Below the pieces are notes generated by a model, which saw only the letters and a list, made by a program, of their open reading frames with translations, searched no databases and was not told where the DNA came from. Source: Oxalobacteraceae bacterium OTU3CAMAD1 (GTDB taxonomy: Bacteria > Pseudomonadota > Gammaproteobacteria > Burkholderiales > Burkholderiaceae_D). Taken from it: DNA of 64,000 bases. Below, piece by piece: positions 51,435-62,549 of the stretch. A program made the position numbers and the translations under genes. The stretch spans positions 5,952,001-6,016,000 of the forward strand of contig CP099650.1 of NCBI GenBank assembly GCA_024123915.1, written 5' to 3'. Each line of letters starts with the position of its first letter. Positions within the stretch are counted from its first letter, which is position 1.

Positions 51435-53342
51435 TTATCGCTGGCGCGCCTCGATCTCTTCCCACTTTTCCAGCGCCGCCAGCAGTTCGGCCTCGATCTG
51501 CTCGACGCGGGCGTTGACCCGTTTGGCCTCGGCGGCGTTTTTCTTGTAGAAATCCGGGTCCGACAGCTGCAGCGCCAGCGCGCTTTGCTCGTCCTCGAGC
51601 GCGGCGATCAGCTTGGGCAGCTCGTCGAGCTCGCGCTGTTCCTTGAAGCTGAGCTTTTTGGCCTTGGCGGCCGGGGCGGCCATCGTCGAGACCGGCTCGG
51701 CCGCCTTGACGGCGGCGGCCGGCTTGGCCTTGGGCGCGGCAGCGACCGTGTCGCGCACCCGCTCCCAGTCGCTGTAGCCGCCGACGAACTCGCGCCACTG
51801 GCCCTGCCCCTCGGCGACGATGACCTGGGTGACGACGTTGTCGAGGAAGGTGCGGTCGTGGCTGACCAGGAACACGGTGCCGGTGTATTCCTCGAGCAAC
51901 TCCTCGAGCAGCTCCAAGGTGTCGATGTCCAGGTCGTTGGTCGGTTCGTCGAGCACCAGGCAGTTGGCCGGCTTGGCGAACAGGCGCGCCAGCAGCAGGC
52001 GGTTGCGCTCGCCGCCGGAGAGCGACTTGACGGGCGAGCGCGAGCGCTCCGGGGAGAACAGGAAGTCGTTCAGGTAGCTCATCGAGTGCTTGCGCTGGCC
52101 GTTGACCTCGACCCAGTCGCTGCCCGGCGAGATGGTGTCGATCAGGCTGGCCTCCTCGTTGAGCTGGGTGCGCATCTGGTCGAAGTACGCCACCTGCAGC
52201 TTGGTGCCCAGGCGGGCGCTGCCGTTGTCCGGCGCCAATTCGCCCAGGATCATCTTGAGCAGGGTGGTCTTGCCGGCGCCGTTGGCGCCGATCAGGCCGA
52301 CCTTGTCGCCGCGCAGGATGGTGCCGGTGAAGTTGTCGACGATGACACGGTCGCCGAAGCGCTTGCTGACGTTTTCCAGCTCGGCGACGATCTTGCCCGA
52401 GCGTTCGCCCGAGCCGACCTCCAGCTTGACCTGGCCCTGCTGCTCGCGGCGCGCCGAGCGCTGCAGGCGCAGCGCCTCGAGGCGGCGCACGCGGCCCTCG
52501 TCACGCACGCGGCGCGCCTTGACGCCCTTGCGTATCCACACCTCCTCCTGCGCCAGGAACTTGTCGAACTTGGCGTTTTCCACCTCCTCGTTCTCCAGCT
52601 GCTCGGCCTTGCGGGTTTGGTAGGTGGTGAAGTTGCCCGGGTAGGACAGCAGGCGGCCCCGGTCGAGTTCGATGATGCGGGTGGCGACGTTGTCCAGGAA
52701 GGAGCGGTCGTGGGTGATGAACAGCACGCTGCCCTTGAAGTCGCGCAGCAGGCCCTCGAGCCACAGGATGGAGCTGAAATCGAGGTGATTGGTCGGTTCG
52801 TCGAGCAGCAGCACATCCGGCGCCGACACCAGCGCGCGCGCCAGCGCCACGCGCTTTTGCATGCCGCCCGAGAGCGTCTTCATCAGCATGTCGCCGGTCA
52901 GGTTCAGCTTGTCGAGCACGGTTTCGACCTTGTTCGACAGGTTCCACGCGTCGCCGGCGTCGAGCTTGACCTGGATGTCGTGCATGCGCTCCATGACGGC
53001 GTCGTCGTTGCCCTGGCCGAACTGGCCGGTCAGTGCGTCGTACTCCTTGAGCAGCGCCGGCAGCTCGCCCATGCCGGCGGCCACGGCGTCGTGCACCGTC
53101 ATCTCCGGATCGAACGCCGGTTCCTGCTCGACATAGGCGATCTGGATGTTTTGTTGCATCACCAGCAAGCCGTCGTCGAGCTTGAAGCGGCCCGAGATCA
53201 CCTTCAGCAGCGACGACTTGCCGGTGCCGTTGCGGCCGATCAGGCCGACGCGCTCGCCGGCCTCCAAAGAAAATTCCGCGTGGTCGAGCAGCGCGACGTG
53301 TCCGAACGCGAGTTGCGCCGAAGAAAGAGAGATGACAGCCAT
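51435..53342 (-). CDS. uup: ABC-F family ATPase, Uup type
   Basis: A cytoplasmic ABC-F protein, 635 residues, with two ATP-binding domains and no membrane domain. Domain 1: GRNGTGKSS, signature LSGGMQKR, Walker B LLLDEPTNHLD. Domain 2: GANGAGKTT, LSGGERNR, LVLDEPTNDLD. The linker is charged (about 240-310). The C-terminal 90 residues form a coiled coil (LSFKEQRELDELPKLIAALE), the DNA- or ribosome-binding arm typical of Uup. ABC-F proteins act on stalled ribosomes or nucleoid stability. The ATG at 53342 is used; upstream in-frame codons lack a site. Unrelated to the polysaccharide genes. Confidence 0.93.
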   Translation of the reverse strand: MAVISLSSAQLAFGHVALLDHAEFSLEAGERVGLIGRNGTGKSSLLKVISGRFKLDDGLLVMQQNIQIAYVEQEPAFDPEMTVHDAVAAGMGELPALLKEYDALTGQFGQGNDDAVMERMHDIQVKLDAGDAWNLSNKVETVLDKLNLTGDMLMKTLSGGMQKRVALARALVSAPDVLLLDEPTNHLDFSSILWLEGLLRDFKGSVLFITHDRSFLDNVATRIIELDRGRLLSYPGNFTTYQTRKAEQLENEEVENAKFDKFLAQEEVWIRKGVKARRVRDEGRVRRLEALRLQRSARREQQGQVKLEVGSGERSGKIVAELENVSKRFGDRVIVDNFTGTILRGDKVGLIGANGAGKTTLLKMILGELAPDNGSARLGTKLQVAYFDQMRTQLNEEASLIDTISPGSDWVEVNGQRKHSMSYLNDFLFSPERSRSPVKSLSGGERNRLLLARLFAKPANCLVLDEPTNDLDIDTLELLEELLEEYTGTVFLVSHDRTFLDNVVTQVIVAEGQGQWREFVGGYSDWERVRDTVAAAPKAKPAAAVKAAEPVSTMAAPAAKAKKLSFKEQRELDELPKLIAALEDEQSALALQLSDPDFYKKNAAEAKRVNARVEQIEAELLAALEKWEEIEARQR

Positions 53343-53491
53343 AGTGAGTAGAGTGTGTTGGCGACGCGCCGCGTAAGGGCAAGTCGTCGTTGGGATGGAA
53401 GAAACGTGCATTGTACCGACAGTGGCGCTCCAGGTGCCAGAATCCTTCGTCGCCGACGCCAAAGCCCGCCCCGCCGCCGCGCCGCTTGGGC

Positions 53492-53497
53492 TATAAT
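53492..53497 (+). promoter_or_regulatory. -10 element of the tRNA-Arg gene
   Basis: TATAAT 18 bases before the mature tRNA. The -35 region is GC-rich and without a recognisable match. Confidence 0.5.
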
Positions 53498-53515
53498 GCG
53501 CTCGCCCGTAGCGTC

Positions 53516-53590
53516 CTCCCCGTAGCACAATGGATAGTGCACATGCCTCCTAAGCGTGGGATACTGGTTCGATTCCAGTCGGGGGGACCA
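53516..53590 (+). tRNA. tRNA-Arg, anticodon CCT
   Basis: A 75-base cloverleaf with encoded CCA. Acceptor CTCCCCG pairs with CGGGGGG (one U-G pair), D stem GCAC/GTGC, anticodon stem CATGC/GCGTG with loop CTCCTAA (anticodon CCT, reading AGG), T stem ACTGG/CCAGT with TTCGATT loop, and discriminator A. Confidence 0.93.
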
Positions 53591-53827
53591 CCGGCTCCCC
53601 TACCCTCGTCCCATGCCCTCGTCCCGCGCCCCTTCCCGCACCCTTTCCCCTGCCCGGCGCCCTCGCCCGAACCGCCGTCCTTGCGCCAACCAGATGTTCT
53701 TACGCAACAATTTTTTCGATATGGAATCGACAACGCCCATGCGGCGCTGCGACATTTTTTACCTATGAAAATTCCCCCGGCGCACCCCGCATAGCCGCCC
53801 GGCACTGTAAATTTTGCGTAAAAGAAA
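53591..53827. other. Intergenic region after the tRNA, with C-rich tract
   Basis: No gene. The part at 53595-53690 is strongly C-rich and G-poor on the plus strand, with imperfect CCCTCGTCCC-like repeats. This composition suits a Rho loading site behind the tRNA. The rest is AT-rich and leads into the next promoter. Confidence 0.45.
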
Positions 53828-53856
53828 TTCACAAACCCGATTTGATGCCCTATAAT
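53828..53856 (+). promoter_or_regulatory. Sigma-70 promoter of SDGHAD paralogue 2
   Basis: TTCACA (53828-53833), 17-bp spacer, TATAAT (53851-53856): five and six of six matches. Start of transcription near 53863, leader about 60 bases. Confidence 0.72.
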
Positions 53857-53922
53857 AAGTTTCATAAAAGCACAAATTGCTCACGGTCAGTTACAGCCTT
53901 CATATAAATTCGAGGACTGTAC

Positions 53923-55356
53923 ATGAGATTTAGCCCTACCCGACTGCGCGCCCTGCTCGCGTCAACCTGCATCATCGGCGCAGCGATGTCGTCGTTCCCG
54001 TTCACGGCCCAGGCCCAAAACACCTATGATTCCCCCACCGGATGGGGCAATTACAATCGGATGTTCTCGGTGGATTCACCTTGGAACACCCGTCCGCTCA
54101 AACCCAAGCTCGGCACGTTCGAGCTGCGCAAGCCCGTCTTCAATCCCGGCTGGATTCCGGCCGTCGGCGGCGGCGACTACTCGCTGACGGTCTTCAAGGC
54201 CACGGCCAACGACAAGCCCGTGACCGTGCACAACGTGCCCGATCCGGACTCGGCCAAAACCCGCAACATCGTGCTGCCGCATTGGCCGGCCGGGGTGACG
54301 GCCGCCAGCGGCAGCGACGGCCACGCCGACATCGTCGACACGCAAACCGGCATCGTCCACTCGTTCTTCCAGCTCAAGTATGTGGGCGGAAAATGGACCG
54401 CCACCATGTACTCGTGGTCGCGCCTGGACGGCAGGGGCTGGGGCGACGCCGTCCACTGGAGCCAGGGGGCGCGGGCGTCGGGCGTGCCGGCGTCGGGCGG
54501 CTTGATCCGCAAGCACGAGATCGACGATGGCGCCGAACTCTACCGGCACGTGCTGGCCATGGCGCTGCCGAGCCAGTCGCTGGCGAACGGCATCGGTCAG
54601 CCGACCTACGTGTATCCGGCCACGACGGCCGACACCACGGCCTATTCCAACACCGGGGCGATCCCGCTGGGGACACGCATCATGCTGCCGGCCTGGTTCG
54701 ACCACACCACGATCACCAACCCGGCGCTGCGCAAGATCGCCAACACCCTCAAGATCTACGGCGCCTTCGTGGTCGACCGCACCTACGACACGGCCTACAG
54801 CATCTATGTGGAGAACGGCGCCAAGTTCACGCTCATGCCCAACGGCTGGGACACCCGGGTGGTGGCCGACCTGGAGCGCATGCGTTCGGCGTTGCGCCCG
54901 GTGGTGTGGTCCGAAACCTGGGTGAACGGCGCCGGCAAGCCGCTCGCGAACGTTGAAAAACCGGGCGTGTTATCGATGCGCGGCGACTGGCAGGTGCAGG
55001 GCGGCGGCGTCGGACCGGGCAGCTTCGATACCTGGCAACAGGCGTTGACCTTCCCCTACACCGAGAAGAAGCTGAGCCAGATCAACTACAGCACCGGGGC
55101 CAGCCACGTCAGCTGGGCCAAGCTCAAGACCGGCGAGATGATGCGCTTCACGTCGGTGGCCAGCGGCGGCGCCACGATCCGCTTGCAAGTACGTGTGGGC
55201 AATGCGCTGTACTTCGACAGCAGCTACCTGGGCGACGGATCGTCGGCGACCTTCGCCTGGCCGAATTCGTCGCTGGGCAAGATCTCGGTGGTCTTGCTGG
55301 CCGACAGCGGTGTCTACACCGCGTCCAAGGTGCGCGGCGTGCTCACCAACAACTAA
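53923..55356 (+). CDS. Secreted protein of unknown function, SDGHAD paralogue 2
   Basis: A 477-residue relative of 30906-32378, similar over the whole length (about half the residues by eye). Signal peptide MRFSPTRLRALLASTC to about AQAQ. Shared blocks: WNTRPLKPKLGTFEL, GSDGHADIVDTQTGIVHSFF (130-149), RASGVPASGGLIRKHEIDDG, YVYPATTADTTAYSNTGAIP, FVVDRTYDTAYSIYVENGA, and the C-terminal beta part. The preserved His134, Asp136, and the Arg and Glu of GLIRxHEI are candidate functional residues. It has its own strong promoter. Its stop overlaps that of the convergent acyltransferase gene by 3 bases. A matrix or polysaccharide-acting role is only inferred from location. Confidence 0.77.
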   Translation: MRFSPTRLRALLASTCIIGAAMSSFPFTAQAQNTYDSPTGWGNYNRMFSVDSPWNTRPLKPKLGTFELRKPVFNPGWIPAVGGGDYSLTVFKATANDKPVTVHNVPDPDSAKTRNIVLPHWPAGVTAASGSDGHADIVDTQTGIVHSFFQLKYVGGKWTATMYSWSRLDGRGWGDAVHWSQGARASGVPASGGLIRKHEIDDGAELYRHVLAMALPSQSLANGIGQPTYVYPATTADTTAYSNTGAIPLGTRIMLPAWFDHTTITNPALRKIANTLKIYGAFVVDRTYDTAYSIYVENGAKFTLMPNGWDTRVVADLERMRSALRPVVWSETWVNGAGKPLANVEKPGVLSMRGDWQVQGGGVGPGSFDTWQQALTFPYTEKKLSQINYSTGASHVSWAKLKTGEMMRFTSVASGGATIRLQVRVGNALYFDSSYLGDGSSATFAWPNSSLGKISVVLLADSGVYTASKVRGVLTNN

Positions 55357-56459
55357 GGTGTATCGGCGGCGCGGACCTGAGCGCGCCGCCCGCCCGCCGC
55401 CGCGGCGGTGGGCAAATCCGAGCGCCAGCGCGCGCACGGCCGCTCGACGAAGACATGCACCAGATACGCGAAGAGCAAGCTGCAGCCGAACGCGGCCAGC
55501 GCGACCACCACTTGTTGCTGGAACAACGAGGCGCCGACTTTGAGAAAGAAAAAGTGGCTCAGATAAAAGGTGTAGGACAGCTTGCCCATCACTACCACCG
55601 GCCGCCAGTTCAGCGGCGCGAACACCGGCCACGCCGGATGGCGCACCGCCAGCCAGAAAATCGGCAGGAAGGCCAACCCTTGCAGCGTGTAGCGCAGCGT
55701 TTCGCGGAAGCCGGCGTCGCGCGCCAGCAGGCAAAATATCAATAACGACACCGCCGCGCCCAGCGCCGCCACCTTGACGCCGGCGCCCAGGCGCGCGCCG
55801 GCGTTGTCGAGCGCGGGGTTGCAGCACACCCCCATCACGCAACCGAACAGGATGCTGTCGATCCGCGTGTCGCTGGCCAGGTAGGTGCGCTCGACCGGTG
55901 CGTGCAAGCCGTACACCAGCACGCAGCGCCACAGCAGCACGGCCAACGCCAGCGCCAACAGTATCCTGGCCACGTGCGCGTAACGCCAGCGGCGCAGGCA
56001 GACCATCAGCAACAGCGGAAACAACAGATAAAAGTGCTCCTCGACCGCCAGCGACCAGAAGATGCCGGTGCCGTAGACGAGTCCCGGCAACCCCGAGGCG
56101 ATCATATAGTAGTTGGTGACCTGCAAACTTTGCGCCAGCACACCGGGCCAGGTGGCCGTGTGGGGCACCACGCCCAGCAAGCCCAGGCCCAGGATCAGCA
56201 GCAGCACCAGATACATCGGCGGCAAAATCCGGTAGGCCCGGCGCAGGTAGAACAACTTGAAGTCGATGCCGCCGGTGGCGGCATATTCCCGCCGCAGCAA
56301 GGTCGTGATCAGATAGCCGCTGAGGAAGAAAAACGCCGTCACGCCCAGGCCGCCGGGCACCACGTCACCCCAGCCGGCATGCCCGAAAAAGACCAGGATG
56401 GCGGCGGCGGCGCGTATGCCGTCGAGCGATGCCAGATGAAATTTATCGGACGGCTGCAT
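55353..56459 (-). CDS. Acyltransferase 3 family membrane protein
   Basis: A 368-residue polytopic acyltransferase. FHLASLDGIRAAAAILVFFG with HAGWG carries the expected catalytic His. FFFLSGYLITTLLRREY, RRAYRILPPMYLVLLLIL and FWSLAVEEHFYLLFPLLL follow, the last being the WSLxxExxFY signature. About ten helices. It would transfer acetyl or another acyl group to a periplasmic sugar acceptor. The ATG at 56459 is preceded by AAAGG; a TTG four codons earlier is less likely. It is transcribed away from the next acyltransferase gene. Confidence 0.88.
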   Translation of the reverse strand: MQPSDKFHLASLDGIRAAAAILVFFGHAGWGDVVPGGLGVTAFFFLSGYLITTLLRREYAATGGIDFKLFYLRRAYRILPPMYLVLLLILGLGLLGVVPHTATWPGVLAQSLQVTNYYMIASGLPGLVYGTGIFWSLAVEEHFYLLFPLLLMVCLRRWRYAHVARILLALALAVLLWRCVLVYGLHAPVERTYLASDTRIDSILFGCVMGVCCNPALDNAGARLGAGVKVAALGAAVSLLIFCLLARDAGFRETLRYTLQGLAFLPIFWLAVRHPAWPVFAPLNWRPVVVMGKLSYTFYLSHFFFLKVGASLFQQQVVVALAAFGCSLLFAYLVHVFVERPCARWRSDLPTAAAAGGRRAQVRAADTP

Positions 56460-56521
56460 AAAGCCTTTCAACGGAATCTCACTGCCCTGCCGGCCACGGC
56501 GGCCAGGCGCCGGAAATCAAT

Positions 56522-56549
56522 ATTCTACACGGCATACATTTCTGATCAA
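56522..56549 (-). promoter_or_regulatory. Promoter of the leftward acyltransferase gene
   Basis: Minus strand: TTGATC (56549-56544), 16-bp spacer, TAGAAT (56527-56522). Four and five matches. The rest of the AT-rich gap to 56711 should hold the rightward promoter, not identified. Confidence 0.42.
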
Positions 56550-56711
56550 ATTCCGTTCCACACAACAATATCTGTTGCATCCAAAATATTTTTCTACTTA
56601 CATCGCCTAGCTGCCGAACCACGCCATCAAAATATGCGGTATCATCGCCCGATAAATGCCAATAAAATAACAGGCATTAAAAAATAATAAACTATTTTCG
56701 GGTCCAAAACC

Positions 56712-58706
56712 ATGAGCAAATCCAGCATCCAGACCGATATCGGCGGGCTGCGGGCGCTCAGTGTCGTCATGGTGGTTCTCTACCATTTCAACCTGCGCAT
56801 CCTCAGCGGCGGCTTCATCGGCGTCGATATCTTCTTCGTCATCTCCGGCTACCTGATGACCAAAATCATCCATGGTGGCATGCTGGATGGTAATTTCCAA
56901 TACGGACACTTCCTGCTCAAGCGGGCGCTGCGGATCTTCCCCGCGCTGTTCGTCATGGTGCTGGCGTTGCTGCTGGCCGGCGCCCTGCTGCTGCCGCCGC
57001 CGGACCTGGCCAGCCTCGCCCGCCAATGCCTGCGCGCCATTCCGTTCATCTCCAACACCTACTACGCGGGCCAGCAAGGTTACTTCTCGGACGGCCTCGA
57101 CGACCGCTGGCTGTTGCACACCTGGTCATTGTCGGTGGAATGGCAGTTTTATATGCTGTACCCGGCGATCATCTGGCTGGGCCTGAAGTTGAGCAAGCTG
57201 GCCGGCGCCGGGCGCTCGGCCGTCGCGTTCCAGGCCTTCCTGTGGGCCGCGTTCGCCGGCTCGCTGGCGCTGTGCGTGACGGTCGACAGCCAGGACGCAT
57301 TCTTCTCGGTCGCCACCCGCTCCTGGCAGATGATCGCCGGCGGCCTGGTGTTCCTGGCCCGCGACGCGCGCTGGCTGCGCCCGCTGCAAGGCGCCGCGCT
57401 CAGCTATGCCGGCCTGGCTGTCATCGGTCTCGCCGCCGTGGTGGTGCACATGCTGCACCTGGAAATGCGCTGGCCCGGCTACTACGCCATCATGCCGGTG
57501 GTCGGCGCCTGCATGCTGCTGGCGGCCCGCTACGAAGGCAACCTGCTGCTCAACAACCCGTTGATGCAACGGCTGGGCGCATGGTCGTATTCCATCTACC
57601 TGTGGCACTGGCCGGTGGTGATCGCCATGACCATCACCGGCATGCTGAACGACACCCCCAAGATGGCCAAGCTGATCGGCATCCCGCTGTCGATCGCGCT
57701 GGGCTACCTGTCGTTCCGCTACATCGAACCGGCGCGCCGGCTGCGCGCCAGCGTCCCGGCGCGCGGCGCGCTCACGCTTGGCGCGGCCGGCGGCGCGCTG
57801 TGCGCCCTGTCGGCTGCCGTACTGTTCACCGGCGGCCTGGCCATGCGCACCAGCGAACCGGCCCTGTTCGCGGCGATCGCCGCCACCAGCGAGGCCGTCA
57901 CCTACGAGCCCGGCTGCGAAAACAGCGGCGCCGACAAAAGCCGCTTCTGCCATATGAACGAGAACCGGGCCGGCGGCAAGATCCTGGTGATCGGCGACTC
58001 CCACGCCGGCCACCTCTATCCGTGGTTCAAGCAGCACAGCAAGCGCGACACGACCTTCTACGTCAAGTCCGGCTGTCCGATGATTCCCGGCTTCGAACGC
58101 CTGGGCAAGGACAACCATTGCCGCGAATTCACCGACGAAGCCTACCGCCTGGCCGCCTCCGGCGCCTACCAGACCGTCATCCTGTCGCAGAACTGGACCT
58201 TCTTCTCGCCCGCCGCCACCGGCATCTGCAGCGACGAGAACGGCCGCTGCGTGACGCCCCGGGACTCGGGCAATCCGGCCCTGCCGGTGCAGCGCATGCG
58301 CGCCACCCTGCAGGGCCTGCTCGACCGTCACATCACCGTGGTGGTGGTCGACGCCACGCCGCACTTCGGCTTCAACGTCCCCAAGCGAATTTCGCGCACC
58401 AAGTACTGGAGCGAGGCGATCGCCGAGCGCGCGCGCTCGCACGATTTCCTCACCAACAACGCCGACTACGACCGCCTGTTCGCCGAGCTGGGCGCGCAGT
58501 CCAATTTCCGGCTGGTGTCGCTGCGCCGCCAGCTCTGCGAGGGTGTCGACTGCATGATCTTCGACAAGCAGCACCAGATGCCGGTCTTCATGGACATGGG
58601 CCACCTGAACCCGGCGTGGATCGCGGCCAACGGCCAGCAGTTCGCGGCCTATGCCGGCGCGCCGCCAATTACAACCGCCATCGCCGGCGCGGCCGGAGCG
58701 CCCTGA
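56712..58706 (+). CDS. OafA/YrhL-type acyltransferase with C-terminal SGNH domain
   Basis: A 664-residue membrane acyltransferase. Residues about 1-370 are the acyltransferase 3 part: DIGGLRALSVVMVVLYHFNL (catalytic His), FFVISGYLMTKIIHGG, HTWSLSVEWQFYMLYP, and ten or eleven helices. The SGNH hydrolase-fold part begins around 395. Its blocks are ILVIGDSHAGHLYPW (Ser of GDSH) and, at the end, FMDMGHLNPAW, with Asp and His of the triad region (DxxHLN). Such fusions O-acetylate O-antigen or capsule sugars; SGNH relays the acyl group. It is transcribed alone, convergent with the Rid gene. Confidence 0.9.
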   Translation: MSKSSIQTDIGGLRALSVVMVVLYHFNLRILSGGFIGVDIFFVISGYLMTKIIHGGMLDGNFQYGHFLLKRALRIFPALFVMVLALLLAGALLLPPPDLASLARQCLRAIPFISNTYYAGQQGYFSDGLDDRWLLHTWSLSVEWQFYMLYPAIIWLGLKLSKLAGAGRSAVAFQAFLWAAFAGSLALCVTVDSQDAFFSVATRSWQMIAGGLVFLARDARWLRPLQGAALSYAGLAVIGLAAVVVHMLHLEMRWPGYYAIMPVVGACMLLAARYEGNLLLNNPLMQRLGAWSYSIYLWHWPVVIAMTITGMLNDTPKMAKLIGIPLSIALGYLSFRYIEPARRLRASVPARGALTLGAAGGALCALSAAVLFTGGLAMRTSEPALFAAIAATSEAVTYEPGCENSGADKSRFCHMNENRAGGKILVIGDSHAGHLYPWFKQHSKRDTTFYVKSGCPMIPGFERLGKDNHCREFTDEAYRLAASGAYQTVILSQNWTFFSPAATGICSDENGRCVTPRDSGNPALPVQRMRATLQGLLDRHITVVVVDATPHFGFNVPKRISRTKYWSEAIAERARSHDFLTNNADYDRLFAELGAQSNFRLVSLRRQLCEGVDCMIFDKQHQMPVFMDMGHLNPAWIAANGQQFAAYAGAPPITTAIAGAAGAP

Positions 58707-58722
58707 CGCGGGGCGCGCGCCG

Positions 58723-59111
58723 TCAGGGCACGATGGCCGTGACCTCGATCTCGACCCGGGCGCGCTCCTCGACCAACCCCGCCACCTGTACCGCCGTCAT
58801 CGCCGGGTAATGCGCGCCGATGACGGCGCGGTACGCCGCCCCCACCTCCTTGTAGGCGGCCACGTACTCCTTGCGGTCGATCACGTACCACGTCATGCGC
58901 ACGATGTGCTCGGGCCGCGCGTCCGCTTCGGCCAGCACCGCGACGATGTTTTCCAGCGCCTGGCGCACCTGCCCGGCGAAATCGTCGGTATGGAACACGC
59001 CCTGCCCGTCCCACCCGATCATGCCGCTGACGCACACCGTGCGCCCGCTGGCGGCCACGCCGTTCGAATAGCCGCGCGGCTTGGCCCACTGCGGCGGTTG
59101 AAGTATCTCCA

Positions 59112-59115
<4 letters not shown>
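58723..59115 (-). CDS. Rid (YjgF/UK114) family protein lacking the catalytic Arg
   Basis: Last gene of the aromatic CoA operon, 130 residues. The fold's conserved segments are present ([49 protein letters not shown]). In RidA proteins the enamine-binding arginine lies in the PARSxVxV segment; here it reads YPAMTAVQV, with Met in place of Arg. So it is unlikely to be an ordinary imine/enamine deaminase and belongs with the Arg-less Rid groups. It starts by ATGA overlap with the acyl-CoA dehydrogenase gene. Its placement suggests a step or protective role for an amino-substituted CoA intermediate. Confidence 0.85.
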
Positions 59116-60293
<1,178 letters not shown>

Positions 60294-60297
60294 GCTT

Positions 60298-61152
<855 letters not shown>

Positions 61153-61161
61153 GGTTGGTTC

Positions 61162-61722
61162 CTATTTTTCGTCGGCGTTGCGGTCGGCGGAACGATCGGC
61201 AGAATACAGATGCTGCTTCATCTGCGACAGCAGGTCGATCAGCTGGCCCTTGTCGGCGCCGGACATGTCCTGCAGCAGTTCGGCGATCCAGCCCTCGTGC
61301 ACCACGGCCATCTCGGTGAAGGCGCGGCGCCCGGCCGCCGTCAGCTTGACGCTGTAGGCGCGGCCGTCCTTGGGATCGGGCACGCGCACCACCAGTTTTT
61401 CCTGCTCCAGCTGGTCGGTGATGCCGGTGATGTTACCGCCGGTGACCATCATCCGCTTCGACAGCTCGCCCATGCGCAGGCCGTCCGGATAGCGCTCCAG
61501 CTGCGCCATCAAGTCGAAGCGCGGCAGGGTGATGCCGAAGGTCGCGCGCAGCCGGGTACGGATTTCGTTTTCGATCTTGACGGTGCACGACAGCATCCGC
61601 AGCCACAGTTTGAGCGACTGGTGGTGGTCCTGCGTCAGGCGGCTGGCCAGGTCCAGCACCGGCTCCCCGTGCGCCGTCTGGTCGTCGTCCGGTTTTTCTC
61701 GATGGTTGTCTGATAGGGGCAT
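61162..61722 (-). CDS. MarR-family transcriptional regulator
   Basis: A 186-residue cytoplasmic DNA-binding protein. The winged helix spans about 75-140: LPRFDLMAQLERYPDGLRMG, ELSKRMMVTGGNITGITDQL (recognition helix), and the wing VRVPDPKDGRAYSVKLTAAG. Flanking helices make the dimer. The ATG at 61722 is used because AAGGA is just before it; a GTG at 61740 that overlaps the upstream stop is the alternative. MarR proteins of CoA-linked aromatic pathways are often repressors released by the aromatic acyl-CoA; that is inference here. Confidence 0.9.
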   Translation of the reverse strand: MPLSDNHREKPDDDQTAHGEPVLDLASRLTQDHHQSLKLWLRMLSCTVKIENEIRTRLRATFGITLPRFDLMAQLERYPDGLRMGELSKRMMVTGGNITGITDQLEQEKLVVRVPDPKDGRAYSVKLTAAGRRAFTEMAVVHEGWIAELLQDMSGADKGQLIDLLSQMKQHLYSADRSADRNADEK

Positions 61723-61736
61723 AGCGTCCTTGTACG

Positions 61737-62549
61737 TCACATGACTTCACCGCCGGCGACGGCGATGGACTGTCCATTCATGGCGGCCGATTCGGCCAGG
61801 CATAGCCAGGCCACCGCGTTGGCCACCTCCTCGCTTTGCACCAGCCGCTTTTGCGGATTGCCGGCGGCCAGTTCGGCGCGGGCCTCGTCTTCGCTCCGCC
61901 CGGTCTTGGCGACGATGTTGGCGACGGCGTCGCGCACGATATCGGTCTCAGTATAGCCGGGGCAGACGGCGTTGACGGTCACGCCCTTGGTCGCCACCTC
62001 CAGCGCCAGCGCGCGGGTCAGGCCGACCACGCCGTGTTTGGCGGCCGTATAGGCAACGGTATAGCGGTAGCCGGTCAGGCCGGCGGTCGACGCCACGTTG
62101 ACGATGCGGCCCCACTTCGCCTCCAGCATCGCGGGCAGCGCCGCCTGGGTGCAGTGGAAGGTGCCGGTCAGGTTCACGTCCAGCATGCGTTGCCACAGCG
62201 CCGCGTCGGTTTTGCCGAACGGCGCGGCGGCCGCCTGGCCGGCGTTGTTGACCAGGATATCGATGCGGCCGAAACGTTCGGCGGCGGCGGCGAAACCGGC
62301 GCGCACCGAGTCCTCGTCGGCGACGTCGAGCACCTGCGTGGCGATGTCGGCGCCCGGCGGCGACACGGCGCGCATCGAAGCCTGCGCGGCGGCCAGCGCC
62401 CCGGCGTCGCGGCCGGCCAGCGTCACGCGCGCGCCGCGCGACAGCAAGGCCTGCGCACAAGCGGCGCCGATGCCGCGCGAGCCGCCGGTGACCAGCGCGT
62501 GTTTGCCCGCCAAAGGCAGCGCGGCCTGTGATGTCAATCCGTCGTTCAT
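61737..62549 (-). CDS. Short-chain dehydrogenase (3-hydroxyacyl-CoA type)
   Basis: A 270-residue NAD(P)-dependent SDR. The Rossmann motif is [20 protein letters not shown], with NNAG near 105, the active Ser in [14 protein letters not shown], and YTAAKHG (Tyr-x3-Lys). [11 protein letters not shown] follows. It probably oxidises a 3-hydroxyacyl-CoA or alicyclic alcohol in the pathway. It starts by ATGA overlap with the preceding reductase gene. No signal peptide. Confidence 0.93.
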   Translation of the reverse strand: MNDGLTSQAALPLAGKHALVTGGSRGIGAACAQALLSRGARVTLAGRDAGALAAAQASMRAVSPPGADIATQVLDVADEDSVRAGFAAAAERFGRIDILVNNAGQAAAAPFGKTDAALWQRMLDVNLTGTFHCTQAALPAMLEAKWGRIVNVASTAGLTGYRYTVAYTAAKHGVVGLTRALALEVATKGVTVNAVCPGYTETDIVRDAVANIVAKTGRSEDEARAELAAGNPQKRLVQSEEVANAVAWLCLAESAAMNGQSIAVAGGEVM

